64,000 nucleotides of DNA. It comes from Alphaproteobacteria bacterium. GTDB taxonomy: Bacteria > Pseudomonadota > Alphaproteobacteria > UBA8366 > Aestuariispiraceae. Location: the NCBI GenBank assembly GCA_033344895.1, contig JAWPMN010000001.1, positions 4,348,001 to 4,412,000 of the forward strand, given 5' to 3'. The position numbers were made by a program, and so were the translations under genes. Below are positions 35,890-44,894 of the stretch, piece after piece. Every line of letters starts with the position of its first letter. The stretch's first letter is position 1. The notes beneath the pieces were generated by a model, which did no database searches, was not told where the DNA came from, and saw only the letters and a program-made list of their open reading frames with translations.

Positions 35890-36728
35890 GTGTCCGGGAT
35901 GCGGTTGCGGCCCTGCCGCCGCTTCGCAGCGTGATCGCCGACCACGGTCTCGCCGCACGTAAGTCCCTGGGACAGAACTTCCTGCTCGATCTCAATCTGA
36001 CATCCAAGATTGCGCGCGCGGCAGGTGCCATTGACCAGGGAACGATCGTCGAAATCGGTCCAGGCCCTGGAGGGCTGACCCGTGGATTGCTTCTGGAAGG
36101 CGCGCAGAAAGTTGTCGCGATCGAAAAGGATGTGCGGTGCATCACGGCACTGCAGCCGCTGGTCGACGCCGCGGCGGGACAACTGACCATCCTTCAGGAG
36201 GATGCACTGGATGTCGACGTCACGGCGCTGGGCCCCGGTCCAATCCGGATCGTGGCCAACCTGCCCTACAACATCGCGACACCGCTACTGATCGGCTGGT
36301 TGAGGCAGGCAGACGCTCTTGCCGGCTTGACCCTGATGTTCCAGAAGGAGGTCGCGGATCGGATTGTCGCCAGCCCCCGGGATTCCGCCTATTCGCGGCT
36401 TTCGGTACTGTGCAACTGGCGGTGCGAAACGCGCATTGCGCTGACGCTGCCGCCACAGGCCTTCACCCCACCGCCGAAAGTATCCTCCAGCGTCGTCAGT
36501 CTCGTGCCCCGTGTTCCGGGCCCCACGGATTGCCGAATGGAGGACCTGGAGAAAATTACCCAGGCCGCATTCGGGCAACGCCGCAAGATGCTGCGCGGAT
36601 CGTTGAAATCCCTCGGCATACCGGCGGAGGCACTTCTGGGCAGAGCCGGGATTGCGGCAACCCGGCGGGCCGAAGAACTATCCGTTACGGAGTTTGTGGC
36701 CCTCGCCAGAGAGTGGCGCACCGGCTGA
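35886..36728 (+). CDS. rsmA: 16S rRNA dimethyladenosine transferase RsmA (KsgA)
   Basis: It dimethylates two adjacent adenosines in helix 45 of 16S rRNA with S-adenosylmethionine. The 280-residue protein contains the AdoMet-binding loop [14 protein letters not shown] at about 53-66, the acidic VVAIEKD strand end, and the catalytic [11 protein letters not shown] motif. The C-terminal all-helical domain includes [13 protein letters not shown]. It is the last gene of the lptF-to-rsmA operon and converges with recA. Confidence 0.95.
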   Translation: MSVRDAVAALPPLRSVIADHGLAARKSLGQNFLLDLNLTSKIARAAGAIDQGTIVEIGPGPGGLTRGLLLEGAQKVVAIEKDVRCITALQPLVDAAAGQLTILQEDALDVDVTALGPGPIRIVANLPYNIATPLLIGWLRQADALAGLTLMFQKEVADRIVASPRDSAYSRLSVLCNWRCETRIALTLPPQAFTPPPKVSSSVVSLVPRVPGPTDCRMEDLEKITQAAFGQRRKMLRGSLKSLGIPAEALLGRAGIAATRRAEELSVTEFVALAREWRTG

Positions 36729-36738
36729 CACAAAGTAC

Positions 36739-36769
36739 GACCGGCGGGAGGACGATCCCCCCGCCGGTC
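36739..36769. terminator. Hairpin terminator between convergent rsmA and recA
   Basis: A 10-bp inverted repeat (GACCGGCGGG / CCCGCCGGTC) with an 11-nt loop lies 11 nt after rsmA. It probably serves both converging operons. Confidence 0.6.
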
Positions 36770-36838
36770 GCGGTGCTCTGCCGGCAACATATCGGCCGCT
36801 TCAACTTCAAACGACCGGGAAATGCTTCATTGTCCGGA

Positions 36839-37939
36839 TCAGGCGTCCGGCGCATCCTCTGGGCTGAGGTCGGCTTCCTTCTTCTCGTCCTCATCGGGCC
36901 GGTCCAGCATGTTGGACGAGAGAATGCCCGCCTTCTCGCGAATGGACCGTTCGATCTCGCCCGCGACATCCGTGTTTTCGGACAGGAAACGCTTGGCGTT
37001 TTCACGCCCCTGACCAATACGGTTGCCGCTGTAGGAGAACCAGGACCCCGACTTCTCGACGATCCCGGCATTGACGCCCAGATCGAGCAGTTCGCCGGTC
37101 TTCGAGATGCCCTCGCCATACATGATATCGAACTCGACCATTCGAAACGGCGGCGCGACCTTGTTCTTGACGACCTTGACGCGGGTCTGGTTCCCGACGA
37201 CCTCGTCCTTGTCCTTGATCTGGCCGATACGGCGAATATCGAGACGCACCGAGGCGTAGAACTTCAGCGCATTACCGCCGGTCGTGGTTTCCGGGCTTCC
37301 GAACATGACGCCGATCTTCATGCGAATCTGGTTGATGAAGATCACCAGGCAATTGGAGCGCTTGATCGAGCCGGTCAACTTGCGCAGGGCCTGACTCATC
37401 AGGCGGGCCTGAAGGCCGACATGACTGTCGCCCATTTCGCCTTCCAGCTCTGCGCGCGGCACCAACGCTGCGACCGAGTCGATCACAAGCACATCGACCG
37501 CGCCCGAACGCACCAGCGTATCCGCAATCTCCAGCGCCTGCTCACCGGCATCAGGCTGAGAGATCAGCAATTCGTCGACATTGACGCCAAGCTTGCGCGC
37601 ATAGACCGGGTCTAGCGCATGTTCCGCGTCGACAAAGGCACAGGTTCCACCGGTCTTCTGAGCTTCAGCGACGACATGCAGAGCCAGGGTCGTCTTGCCC
37701 GAACTTTCCGGGCCGAACACTTCGATGATCCGCCCCTTCGGCACGCCACCGATGCCGAGCGCAATGTCCAGCCCCAGGGAGCCGGTGGAGACCGCTTCGA
37801 TATCCAGCGACTGTTGCTGGCCGAGCTTCATGATCGAGCCCTTCCCGAAGGATCGTTCGATCTGGCCCAGGGCCGCTTCCAGTGCTTTTTGTTTGTCCAT
37901 CTCGTCCTTGCCCACTAGGCGGAGTGCCGCTTGCGTCAT
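36839..37939 (-). CDS. recA: Recombinase RecA
   Basis: This ATP-dependent strand-exchange protein is also the co-protease of the SOS response. Starting at the ATG at 37939 ([29 protein letters not shown]) the protein has 366 residues, with the N-terminus usual for alphaproteobacteria. Walker A ([10 protein letters not shown]), Walker B ([10 protein letters not shown]) and the loop motif [20 protein letters not shown] are intact. A LexA-type box lies about 50 nt upstream. The extra upstream reading frame to 38014 runs through the promoter and is rejected. Confidence 0.97.
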   Translation of the reverse strand: MTQAALRLVGKDEMDKQKALEAALGQIERSFGKGSIMKLGQQQSLDIEAVSTGSLGLDIALGIGGVPKGRIIEVFGPESSGKTTLALHVVAEAQKTGGTCAFVDAEHALDPVYARKLGVNVDELLISQPDAGEQALEIADTLVRSGAVDVLVIDSVAALVPRAELEGEMGDSHVGLQARLMSQALRKLTGSIKRSNCLVIFINQIRMKIGVMFGSPETTTGGNALKFYASVRLDIRRIGQIKDKDEVVGNQTRVKVVKNKVAPPFRMVEFDIMYGEGISKTGELLDLGVNAGIVEKSGSWFSYSGNRIGQGRENAKRFLSENTDVAGEIERSIREKAGILSSNMLDRPDEDEKKEADLSPEDAPDA

Positions 37940-37989
37940 TGGTGCGTCCTTCCTGTCACAGCCGCGTTTCCGATGCAACTGGCATGACC

Positions 37990-38004
37990 GTACACGAATT
38001 GTTC
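37990..38004. promoter_or_regulatory. LexA (SOS) box upstream of recA
   Basis: GTAC-N7-GTTC (spacer ACGAATT) matches the alphaproteobacterial LexA consensus GTTC-N7-GTTC at 7 of 8 positions. It is centred about 58 nt upstream of the recA start, where LexA would block the promoter. A weaker AGTC-N7-GTTC lies at 38015-38029. Confidence 0.6.
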
Positions 38005-38157
38005 TTTTCCACAAAGTCTTTTTTTGTTCTCATTGTCGAGGAATAATTGTCGTCGAAAAAAGAATAGTATGACGGGAATTCGCAATTCTCCCCGCCCCTG
38101 TTCCAGATCGTTCCGGATTAGCACCGAATTCGGTATGGACTTGCCGGGACCGTCCGA

Positions 38158-40176
38158 TCAGGAGGACTTGATCGCCGATTCGAGCGAACTGCGCACGCGT
38201 GTCGAGAGCTGTTTCAGAGAGAACGGTTTTGACAGGAAGCTGACCTTGGGCAGTTCCGCCACCTCCTTGGCGACGGATTCCCGCGTGTAACCTGAAATGC
38301 AGATGACCGGCAGGTCGGGCATGGCCCGGCGCGCCTCCCGGATCAGGGTGGCACCATCGACCTTCGGCATCACCATATCCGTGATCAGCAGGTCGAACGA
38401 CGCGTCCGCCAGGATTTCCAGGGCGATCTCCCCGGTCCGCGCCTCGGTGACTTCATACCCCTTGGATCGCAGGGCGCGGGCACTGAACAGCCGCACGGCG
38501 TCTTCGTCCTCGACCAGCAGGATTCGCTCGCCACCGGTGTCGTCGGTCAGCTCCGCCGTTTCGGTGCCCTTTGCAGTGTCTGCCGCATCCTTCGCCGTTG
38601 CCTGAGCCCGCGGCAGGTACAAGCTGAAGGAAGCGCCCTTGCCGGGGCCGTCGGAATGGGCAACCACGAAGCCGCCCATCTGGCTGACGCTGCCATAGAC
38701 CATGGCAAGCCCCAGGCCTGTCCCCTGCCCGACCTCCTTGGTCGTGTAAAAGGGCTCGAAGATTCGGCTCAACACTTCCGGGGTCATGCCCATCCCGGTA
38801 TCGGTAACCGTGATCGTGACATATTCCCCGGCGGACATGACTTCCTCACGCATCTGATACGGTCGGTCCGAGGAGAAATTGTCTGTCTGAACGATCAACC
38901 GACCGCCGCGTTCCATGGCGTCCCGGGCATTGACCGCAAGGTTGATGATGACCTGCTCCAACTGTCCGCGATCGCCCCGGACATTCCACAGATCGCGCCC
39001 GTGGATCATGGACAGCTCGATGCTTTCACCAAGAAGCCTGCGCAGCAGATTTGCCAGTTCCGCCAGCGTATCCGTCACATCGACGAGGCGGGAACGGATC
39101 GTCTGCTGCCGCGAGAAGGCCAACAACTGCCGTGTCAGGCCGGCAGCCCGATTGGCATTCTGCTGAATCTGCATCACATCGGCAAAAGAGGGGTCGCCGG
39201 GCTGATGGCGCTGAAGCAGCAGGTCGCAGAACCCGATGATCGCCGTCAGCACATTGTTGAAATCGTGCGCAATCCCGCCGGCAAGCTGTCCCACGGCCTG
39301 CATCTTCTGGGACTGTGCGAATTGCGTTTCCAGCCGCTTTCGCTCCGTGGCGTCAATCGCGTGAATCAGAACGCCGTGGCGCTCCCGTTCGGGAATGATG
39401 GTGCGGTTGGCGTAGATCGTCACCACCCGCTCCTCCTCCGAATTCAGGCGCAGATCGATCGGCGCCACATTGGGGGCGTCGCCCGGCGTTTCGCACAACA
39501 TCTTCAGCATTTCGCTCAGACGTTCCTGATCATCCACTACGAACAGGTCGGCGAAATCCTTGCCGGAAACCGGACGTCCGCCGATCAGGCGGCGAAAGGC
39601 GGTATTCGTATCGCGGACCTGACCATCCGCGTCCAGCACGACCAGACCGAAGGGGGCCCGGTCCAAAGCCCGATTCATCAGGGCCAGCCGGCGTTCCGTG
39701 GCGTCGGCGCGACGCCGTTCCTCAGTGACTTCCCGAAAAACCAAAACCGAGCGACACTCCATCGGGTCGTCCGAGGTTTCGATCCGCCGCGCCTCGACCG
39801 TGATCCAGCGTACTTCCTCCGACCGTCCGCCACCGGAACCGGCGGGTATGGCGACCACCGGCTGACCGCGATCATCATGCTCCTCCTCGGCGTGATCGGG
39901 GCGCTCGGCGCGGGCCCGGACGATGGATACGGTGTCCCGCAGATCGCGCATCCCCCCCAGAAGATCGATCGCCTCATCGACCGATGCAGGCGACACGCCC
40001 GTGGGAAAAAGCCCGATGCCATCCGCACAGTCGGACACCGTGCCGTCCAGTTCCACCGTCAGGACAACCGCATCCAGCGCCGAACTGGCGGCCAATGCCA
40101 CCGCCCGTGCCCGGGCGCGGTCCTTTTCCACGACAGCCTGCCGCTTACCGCCACCACTGAACCAGTTGCCGATCAT
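38158..40176 (-). CDS. cckA: CckA-type hybrid sensor histidine kinase (soluble)
   Basis: This 672-residue hybrid kinase has PAS-like regions (about 35-155 and 165-280), a DHp with phospho-acceptor His304 ([21 protein letters not shown]), an ATPase domain ([21 protein letters not shown]), and a C-terminal receiver with phospho-acceptor Asp600 ([13 protein letters not shown]). The H-box and receiver closely resemble CckA, the kinase/phosphatase that feeds CtrA through ChpT. Unlike Caulobacter CckA, no membrane segment is seen at the N-terminus. The start overlaps the flhB stop by 4 nt, placing the kinase in the flagellar export operon, in keeping with CtrA control of motility. Confidence 0.78.
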   Translation of the reverse strand: MIGNWFSGGGKRQAVVEKDRARARAVALAASSALDAVVLTVELDGTVSDCADGIGLFPTGVSPASVDEAIDLLGGMRDLRDTVSIVRARAERPDHAEEEHDDRGQPVVAIPAGSGGGRSEEVRWITVEARRIETSDDPMECRSVLVFREVTEERRRADATERRLALMNRALDRAPFGLVVLDADGQVRDTNTAFRRLIGGRPVSGKDFADLFVVDDQERLSEMLKMLCETPGDAPNVAPIDLRLNSEEERVVTIYANRTIIPERERHGVLIHAIDATERKRLETQFAQSQKMQAVGQLAGGIAHDFNNVLTAIIGFCDLLLQRHQPGDPSFADVMQIQQNANRAAGLTRQLLAFSRQQTIRSRLVDVTDTLAELANLLRRLLGESIELSMIHGRDLWNVRGDRGQLEQVIINLAVNARDAMERGGRLIVQTDNFSSDRPYQMREEVMSAGEYVTITVTDTGMGMTPEVLSRIFEPFYTTKEVGQGTGLGLAMVYGSVSQMGGFVVAHSDGPGKGASFSLYLPRAQATAKDAADTAKGTETAELTDDTGGERILLVEDEDAVRLFSARALRSKGYEVTEARTGEIALEILADASFDLLITDMVMPKVDGATLIREARRAMPDLPVICISGYTRESVAKEVAELPKVSFLSKPFSLKQLSTRVRSSLESAIKSS

Positions 40177-41249
40177 CCGGGCATCCTCTTTCCGGACAGG
40201 CCGAAGACGTAGGAGATGACCTTCGCCACCGCTTCATAGTGCTCCGGCGGCACTTCCTGGTCGATTTCGACGGAGGCATAGAGGGCGCGGGCCAGGGGCG
40301 GGTTTTCGACAATCGCCACGTCATGCTCTTCCGCCAGGGTGCGAATGCGCTGGGCGACGAGATCCTGCCCCTTGGCGACCAGAATCGGCGCTTCCATTTC
40401 TTCCGGCTTATAGGAAAGCGCGACCGCGAAATGGGTCGGGTTGGTTACCACGACATCAGCCGACGGGACCGACTGCATCATGCGCTCGCGGGCACGCTGC
40501 ATGCGGATCTGCCGCAGCCGCCCTTTCACCTGCGGGTCCCCTTCGGTGTTCTTGTATTCCTCCTTCACTTCCTGCTTCGTCATGCGCAGTTGCTTGATAT
40601 GCTGCATGCGCTGGAACAGGACGTCCAGAATGGCAATGACCAGCAGAAAGGCGAGGATTCCGATGAAGATTCGCAGCACCAGCGCCTGAATCTCGTACAT
40701 CAGTTCGGATACCGGCATCGACGGCAAGGTGTCGATTCGCTCCATTTCCGGCATCAGCAGAACGACGCCGATTATGCCGACCAGTACGATCTTGATCAGG
40801 CCTTTGACGAACTCCACCAGCTGCTTTGCCGAAAACAGCCGCTGCAGCCCCTTCATGGGTGAAATCTTGCTGAGTTCCGGCTCAATCGGTTTGGTGGCGA
40901 AATTGAAGCCCGTCTGCGCGACACCCGATGCCAGCGCCAGAACGACGAAGATGGCCATCGGCACCGCCAGGATTCCCGCCACCGCCAGCACGAGTTCAGA
41001 CGTGACGGCACCCAGACCGCCGCGATCCGTGAGCAGATCATGAGGCCGCTCCAAGAATGCCGTGAAGATCCGGGCCAGATCGTGCATCAGGGTCGGGAAG
41101 ACCAGGGCAATCATCAGCCCCGTCCCGAACAGCAGGACCCAGGTATTGATTTCACGGCTGACCGCCACCTGACCCTTCGATCGGGCGTCGGCCAGCCGTT
41201 TCGAGGTGGGTTCCTCTGTTTTTTGTGAATCGTCCGGTTGTTCAGACAT
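40173..41249 (-). CDS. flhB: Flagellar type III export switch protein FlhB
   Basis: This component of the flagellar export gate switches substrate class from rod/hook to filament. The 358 residues contain four membrane segments (about 30-210) and the cytoplasmic FlhBC domain, whose autocleavage motif NPTH is present in VVTNPTHFAVALSYKPE. It starts 18 nt after fliR and is followed, with overlap, by the CckA-type kinase gene. A cytoplasmic-domain paralogue (flhX) is encoded at 44079. Confidence 0.95.
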   Translation of the reverse strand: MSEQPDDSQKTEEPTSKRLADARSKGQVAVSREINTWVLLFGTGLMIALVFPTLMHDLARIFTAFLERPHDLLTDRGGLGAVTSELVLAVAGILAVPMAIFVVLALASGVAQTGFNFATKPIEPELSKISPMKGLQRLFSAKQLVEFVKGLIKIVLVGIIGVVLLMPEMERIDTLPSMPVSELMYEIQALVLRIFIGILAFLLVIAILDVLFQRMQHIKQLRMTKQEVKEEYKNTEGDPQVKGRLRQIRMQRARERMMQSVPSADVVVTNPTHFAVALSYKPEEMEAPILVAKGQDLVAQRIRTLAEEHDVAIVENPPLARALYASVEIDQEVPPEHYEAVAKVISYVFGLSGKRMPG

Positions 41250-41267
41250 GTCCCGTCACCTGGCGCT

Positions 41268-42029
41268 TCAATACGGCAGAAACTGGCCGAGGAAGGCATG
41301 ATACTCCTTCAGAAACCACATCATGGTGGCGCTCAGGGTAATCATCAACAAGTACAGCCCCATCATGATCTGCAGTGGCATGGCGATGAAGAAGACCTGC
41401 ATCTGCGGCATCAGGCGCGCCAGGAGTCCCAGCAGTACATAGAACAACAGCGCGATGACCACGATGGGCGCGGCCAGTTGCAGGCCCAGACGGAAGGAGT
41501 TCGTCACCGTTTGCGCGATGACATCGGCCATGTCGCCGATCATCGGATAGACGCCGGGCTCGAACAGCAAATAGCTCTCCACGACCGCGCGGATCAACAG
41601 ATGGTGCCCATCCGTCGCGAACAGCAGCAGAATGCCGACCAGCGAAAAGAAGATCGACAGCAGCGCGCCCTGATCGGCGGCCAACGGGTTGAACATGAGC
41701 GCACTCGCGAGGCCGCTCATGAAGCTGTAGAACGATCCGGCGATCGCCAGCGCCATGAACAGCAGTCGTGCGGCGGTCCCGATGAACAGGCCGACCAGGA
41801 TCTCGATGAACAGCAGCCCTAGCATGCCCGACAATGTCGGCGGAAGGGCCGGAATGACCGGCTCCACCGCGGGCGCCACAACCAGCGCAATCATGACCGC
41901 CAGGGCCAGGCGCGCCCGCGGGCTGAGAAACTGTTCCCCGATCGTAGGCAGCATGACAAAGGCGCTGCCGACGCGGGCGAACACCATGAAGACTGTGAAC
42001 ACTTCTGCCGTCAGTACGGCCTGAAGCAT
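41268..42029 (-). CDS. fliR: Flagellar biosynthetic protein FliR
   Basis: This 253-residue export-gate membrane protein has about six hydrophobic segments and typical motifs: FMVFARVGSAFVMLPTIGE near the N-terminus and PQMQVFFIAMPLQIMMGL near residues 205-225. It lies in the order fliQ-fliR-flhB, conserved in flagellar export operons. It is separated from fliQ by 28 nt. Confidence 0.95.
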   Translation of the reverse strand: MLQAVLTAEVFTVFMVFARVGSAFVMLPTIGEQFLSPRARLALAVMIALVVAPAVEPVIPALPPTLSGMLGLLFIEILVGLFIGTAARLLFMALAIAGSFYSFMSGLASALMFNPLAADQGALLSIFFSLVGILLLFATDGHHLLIRAVVESYLLFEPGVYPMIGDMADVIAQTVTNSFRLGLQLAAPIVVIALLFYVLLGLLARLMPQMQVFFIAMPLQIMMGLYLLMITLSATMMWFLKEYHAFLGQFLPY

Positions 42030-42057
42030 TGCGGCGGCCCTTCGGGAGGGTTTGCGG

Positions 42058-42324
42058 TCAGCCGATCGCCACGATCTTGTCCATCAGGAACATCGTCAGG
42101 TCGGTCAGTTGCCGCAACATGAAGGGCAACAGGACCAACAGCGACAGGAAGATCACGATGATCTTCGGAACAAAGGTCAGGGTCACTTCCTGAATCTGCG
42201 TCAGCGCCTGAAAAATGGCGATTGCCAGACCGACCGCCAGCCCGATGACCATCAGCGGGGTTGACACGATCAGCAAGGCGTAAACCGCCTCACGCGCGAC
42301 ATCGAGTGCTTGAGCTTCGTTCAT
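42058..42324 (-). CDS. fliQ: Flagellar biosynthetic protein FliQ
   Basis: This 88-residue export-gate protein has two membrane helices. Starting at the ATG at 42324 it begins MNEAQALDVAREAVYALLIVSTPLMVIGL and contains QALTQIQEVTLTFVPKI, both diagnostic for FliQ. The 8-codon upstream extension in the frame is not needed. It lies between fliE and fliR. Confidence 0.95.
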   Translation of the reverse strand: MNEAQALDVAREAVYALLIVSTPLMVIGLAVGLAIAIFQALTQIQEVTLTFVPKIIVIFLSLLVLLPFMLRQLTDLTMFLMDKIVAIG

Positions 42325-42407
42325 CGTCCTTCCGTCGAACGCCGGCATGCCACCCCACCGGTGGCACGCGAAACAGACTATCCGATTCCGTCCCCGGCCA
42401 AGCCGGA

Positions 42408-42728
42408 TCAGATCGGCATGCGAAGGATTTCCTGATAGGCCGAAATGACACGATCGCGCACGGTCACGATGGTATTCAGCGTGCTTTCCGCCTCCGCCAG
42501 CGCGGTCACGACCTCGGTAACATTTGCCTGTCCGGCCATGGCCCGGGCGGTCACTTCCTCCGCCTGATAATTCGTATCGATGGCTTCCTTTGCCGCACCG
42601 CGGACCAGATCGACAAAGCTGGATCCGCTGGTTTCGGTAGGGCCGTCCTGAGAGCCTGTCTCAAAGGCCCGGCCCGCCCCCGAATTCGCGCGGTAGGCCG
42701 CAGCGGCTGTCATCGGATCGATTGCCAT
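42408..42728 (-). CDS. fliE: Flagellar hook-basal body complex protein FliE
   Basis: This 106-residue MS-ring/rod adaptor is exported early in rod assembly. The start is the ATG at 42728 (MAIDPMTAAAAYRANS), preceded by a GGAAAGGAGAG ribosome binding site. The C-terminal half (VTEVVTALAEAESTLNTIVTVRDRVISAYQEILRMPI) is the conserved FliE helix pair. It follows flgC and precedes fliQ. Confidence 0.93.
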   Translation of the reverse strand: MAIDPMTAAAAYRANSGAGRAFETGSQDGPTETSGSSFVDLVRGAAKEAIDTNYQAEEVTARAMAGQANVTEVVTALAEAESTLNTIVTVRDRVISAYQEILRMPI

Positions 42729-42843
42729 CGTCTCTCTCCTTTCCGCCGCGAAGTTCGGTCCCACCCGCTACACGGCGTCTCCTGACATCCTACCCGATTT
42801 TGCCGTTCAGGTCTCTCCCTCCCGAACGGCCGGGCATCAGGCG

Positions 42844-43254
42844 TCAGCGAAGAATGCTCACGGTCTGCGAGAACATCGTCTTCGCCATTTCGACCATGCG
42901 CAGGTTCGCCTGATAACTGCGGCTTGCCTCCCGCATGTCCATGCTTTCAATCAGCGTGCTTACATTCGGCAACTGGACGTATCCGTCCTCGTTTGCCGCC
43001 GGATGCGACGGGTCGAACTGCAGTTCGAAATCCGACGGATCCTCGCCGATCTCCCGAACCCGTACCACATCGGCCTGCAAGGCGTCATCCATGACGTTCT
43101 TGAAGGTGATGACCTTGCGTCGATAGGGATCGCCGCCGGGTGTGTCCGCCACGGAATCGGCGTTGGCGATGTTTTCCGAGATCACCCGAAGGCGAACGCC
43201 CTGGGCCCGCATACCCGACCCGGCGATGAACATCGAAGCGCGAAAATCGTCCAT
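42844..43254 (-). CDS. flgC: Flagellar basal-body rod protein FlgC
   Basis: This 136-residue proximal rod protein has the N-terminal rod signature (SGMRAQGVRLRVISENIANADS) and the C-terminal helical motif (MREASRSYQANLRMVEMAKTMFSQTVSILR). Both ends form the coiled-coil D0 domain. It lies 27 nt after flgB. Confidence 0.95.
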   Translation of the reverse strand: MDDFRASMFIAGSGMRAQGVRLRVISENIANADSVADTPGGDPYRRKVITFKNVMDDALQADVVRVREIGEDPSDFELQFDPSHPAANEDGYVQLPNVSTLIESMDMREASRSYQANLRMVEMAKTMFSQTVSILR

Positions 43255-43281
43255 TGTCCTGTCCTCCTGCCGAACCGGCTA

Positions 43282-43695
43282 TCAGCCGCCCTGGCCGCCG
43301 CGGCCGAGCGCCGCGCGGTGAAGCTGCATGTATTTGCGATAGATGTTGGTGGCCAGCGTGAAATCGCCCGCAGTCTGGCTCATCTTCATCATCTGCTCTT
43401 CCAGAACCACGCTGTTCTCGTCAATCGAGACTTCGTAGGTCTTGTCCGCCTGATTTTCGCGGAACTGCGAATTCTGCTTGGGCAGCGCGACGTGACGCGG
43501 GTCGGAAACCGACAGCGAAACCGGCGCGGCCTCTCGGGACATCGAATCCTTGAAGCTGAGCGGCTTCAGGTCGCGCGCGTTGTAATCCGGTGTGTCGGCA
43601 TTGGCGATGTTCTGCGCCAGCACGCGCTGACGCTGACCCAACCAGGCCATTTTTTCGGTCATCATTCCGAAAAGGGCGGTATTTCCCATTCCCAT
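43282..43695 (-). CDS. flgB: Flagellar basal-body rod protein FlgB
   Basis: This 137-residue proximal rod protein starts at the ATG at 43695 (MGMGNTALFGMMTEKMAWLGQRQRVLAQNIANADTPDY). It is the first gene of the flgB-flgC-fliE-fliQ-fliR-flhB-cckA operon. A consensus sigma-54 promoter lies about 76 nt upstream. The longer open frame to 43767 runs into that promoter region and is rejected. Confidence 0.93.
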   Translation of the reverse strand: MGMGNTALFGMMTEKMAWLGQRQRVLAQNIANADTPDYNARDLKPLSFKDSMSREAAPVSLSVSDPRHVALPKQNSQFRENQADKTYEVSIDENSVVLEEQMMKMSQTAGDFTLATNIYRKYMQLHRAALGRGGQGG

Positions 43696-43770
43696 CGGAT
43701 CTGTCCTCTCTCCAGTTTTCGTCGGGTCACCGGTCTCTCCTCCGGTATCGCGACCCCACGACGACATTTA

Positions 43771-43786
43771 AGCAATCACCGTGCCA
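43771..43786 (-). promoter_or_regulatory. Sigma-54 promoter of the flgB operon
   Basis: On the minus strand the sequence TGGCACG-GTGA-TTGCT matches the RpoN consensus (GG-N10-GC) at every conserved position. It lies 76 nt upstream of the flgB start. Transcription from it would need an AAA+ activator such as FlbD, with which FliX (encoded at 59853) normally works. Confidence 0.8.
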
Positions 43787-44078
43787 ACTTTCTCTATCGA
43801 CCAAGCGATTCGCACCTGCTCATCCTGAACTCAGAGCATTTCAAGAAATTATCTTGATTTGCCTCATGATGAAACCGGATATATTCTAGTATAAAATTCA
43901 TTTTACGGATTATCATTGTGAATTACCCCCTCTCAAAAAAGGTAACTTAACTTTACGACCAGAATACCATAATGTTTTACTCAAACCATCGAATTCAAAG
44001 AATCGAGAAGCTCACAAAACCCATTGAAATTTATAAAGAATCTGCCGCATACTCTTCGGGCTCAAGCGGAGTATCGGA
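43787..44078. other. AT-rich intergenic region between flgB and flhX
   Basis: About 290 nt are strikingly AT-rich (43855-44030) relative to the flagellar genes. It probably carries the flhX-fliO-fliP promoter, but no sigma-54 signature or full CtrA box was found on the plus strand. No gene is supported. Confidence 0.5.
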
Positions 44079-44426
44079 ATGAACCGTTCAAAGCGCCCGT
44101 TCTCGAAGCGCGCCCCCACGCCGGCGGATACAGAGTCCGACGCTGTTCCGGAATCCGTCGCGGTCGCCCTGACCTACAAGCCGGACAACGCCGATCAGGC
44201 GCCAGTCGTCAGCGCGAGCGGCCGTGGCTATCTTGCTGAAAGAATTATCGAAATGGCGGAGGAGCTGGACATTCCCGTTCGCTCCGACTCCGATCTGGTC
44301 GAGATCCTGGCAGCCACTGAGGTCGGCGAGGAGATCCCAGTCGAGGCCTTCATCGCTGTGGCGGAAATCCTTCGCTACGTTTACGCTCTGAATGGTCGGT
44401 CTCCGCCGGACCTGGATCCGCGCTAA
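44079..44426 (+). CDS. flhX: FlhB C-terminal-like protein (FlhX/EscU-YscU-HrcU family)
   Basis: This 115-residue soluble protein is homologous to the cytoplasmic domain of FlhB. SVAVALTYKPDNADQAPVV aligns with FAVALSYKPEEMEAPILV of FlhB, and VGEEIPVEAFIAVAEILRYVYAL aligns with its C-terminus. The NPTH cleavage motif is replaced by PESV. It resembles the fragment left after FlhB self-cleavage; FlhX proteins in other bacteria can partly substitute for that fragment. It is the first gene ahead of fliO-fliP. Confidence 0.85.
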   Translation: MNRSKRPFSKRAPTPADTESDAVPESVAVALTYKPDNADQAPVVSASGRGYLAERIIEMAEELDIPVRSDSDLVEILAATEVGEEIPVEAFIAVAEILRYVYALNGRSPPDLDPR

Positions 44427-44498
44427 TATTCGGTACTTTCCGAATTGAGTGGGTCGGCCGACAGACTCTCTGCGTCGATCAGAAGGCCGAACGTACGG

Positions 44499-44894
44499 AT
44501 GGACCCCGCCGATTACGCACAATTCGTTCTAGCCCTGATATTCGTTCTGGGCCTGATCGGATTCGTGGCATTGATGCTGCGGCGGTTCGGTCCGGGCGCC
44601 CTCACCATGCCGCGAAACCGTACCGGGGCGCGGCGTCTGTCCATTATCGAAACGCTGCCCCTCGATCCACGGCGCCGACTGATGCTGGTACGGCGCGATG
44701 GCAAGGAACACCTCCTGCTTCTCGGCCCGAATGGCGACCGGATCGTCGAATCCGATATCGACGCGCCGGACGAAAGCGACCAGGAGAAGATGCCGACACC
44801 CGCCGGTGTAGCCACCCGCCTGGATGCCATGGTCCGTCAGATACGTAGAAAACCGGCGACAGCGACGGCGTCAGAGGAAAGGCAGGACGCATGA
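44499..44894 (+). CDS. fliO: Flagellar biosynthetic protein FliO
   Basis: This 131-residue single-pass membrane protein helps assemble the FliP ring of the export gate. The start is the ATG at 44499 (MDPADYAQFVLALIFVLGLIGFVALMLRRFG), with one membrane helix at about residues 8-28. The soluble part has RRLSIIETLPLDPRRRLMLVRRDGKEHLLLLG, the FliO signature. It overlaps the fliP start by 4 nt. Confidence 0.9.
   Translation: MDPADYAQFVLALIFVLGLIGFVALMLRRFGPGALTMPRNRTGARRLSIIETLPLDPRRRLMLVRRDGKEHLLLLGPNGDRIVESDIDAPDESDQEKMPTPAGVATRLDAMVRQIRRKPATATASEERQDA

Noticed and set aside
38656-40212. 518-codon plus-strand open frame opposite cckA
   Set aside because: No domain or start signal; the kinase on the other strand is unambiguous.
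43948-43962. TTAA-containing stretch as a CtrA box upstream of flhX
   Set aside because: Only one TTAA half-site is present, and the second element does not fall at 7-nt spacing on either strand.
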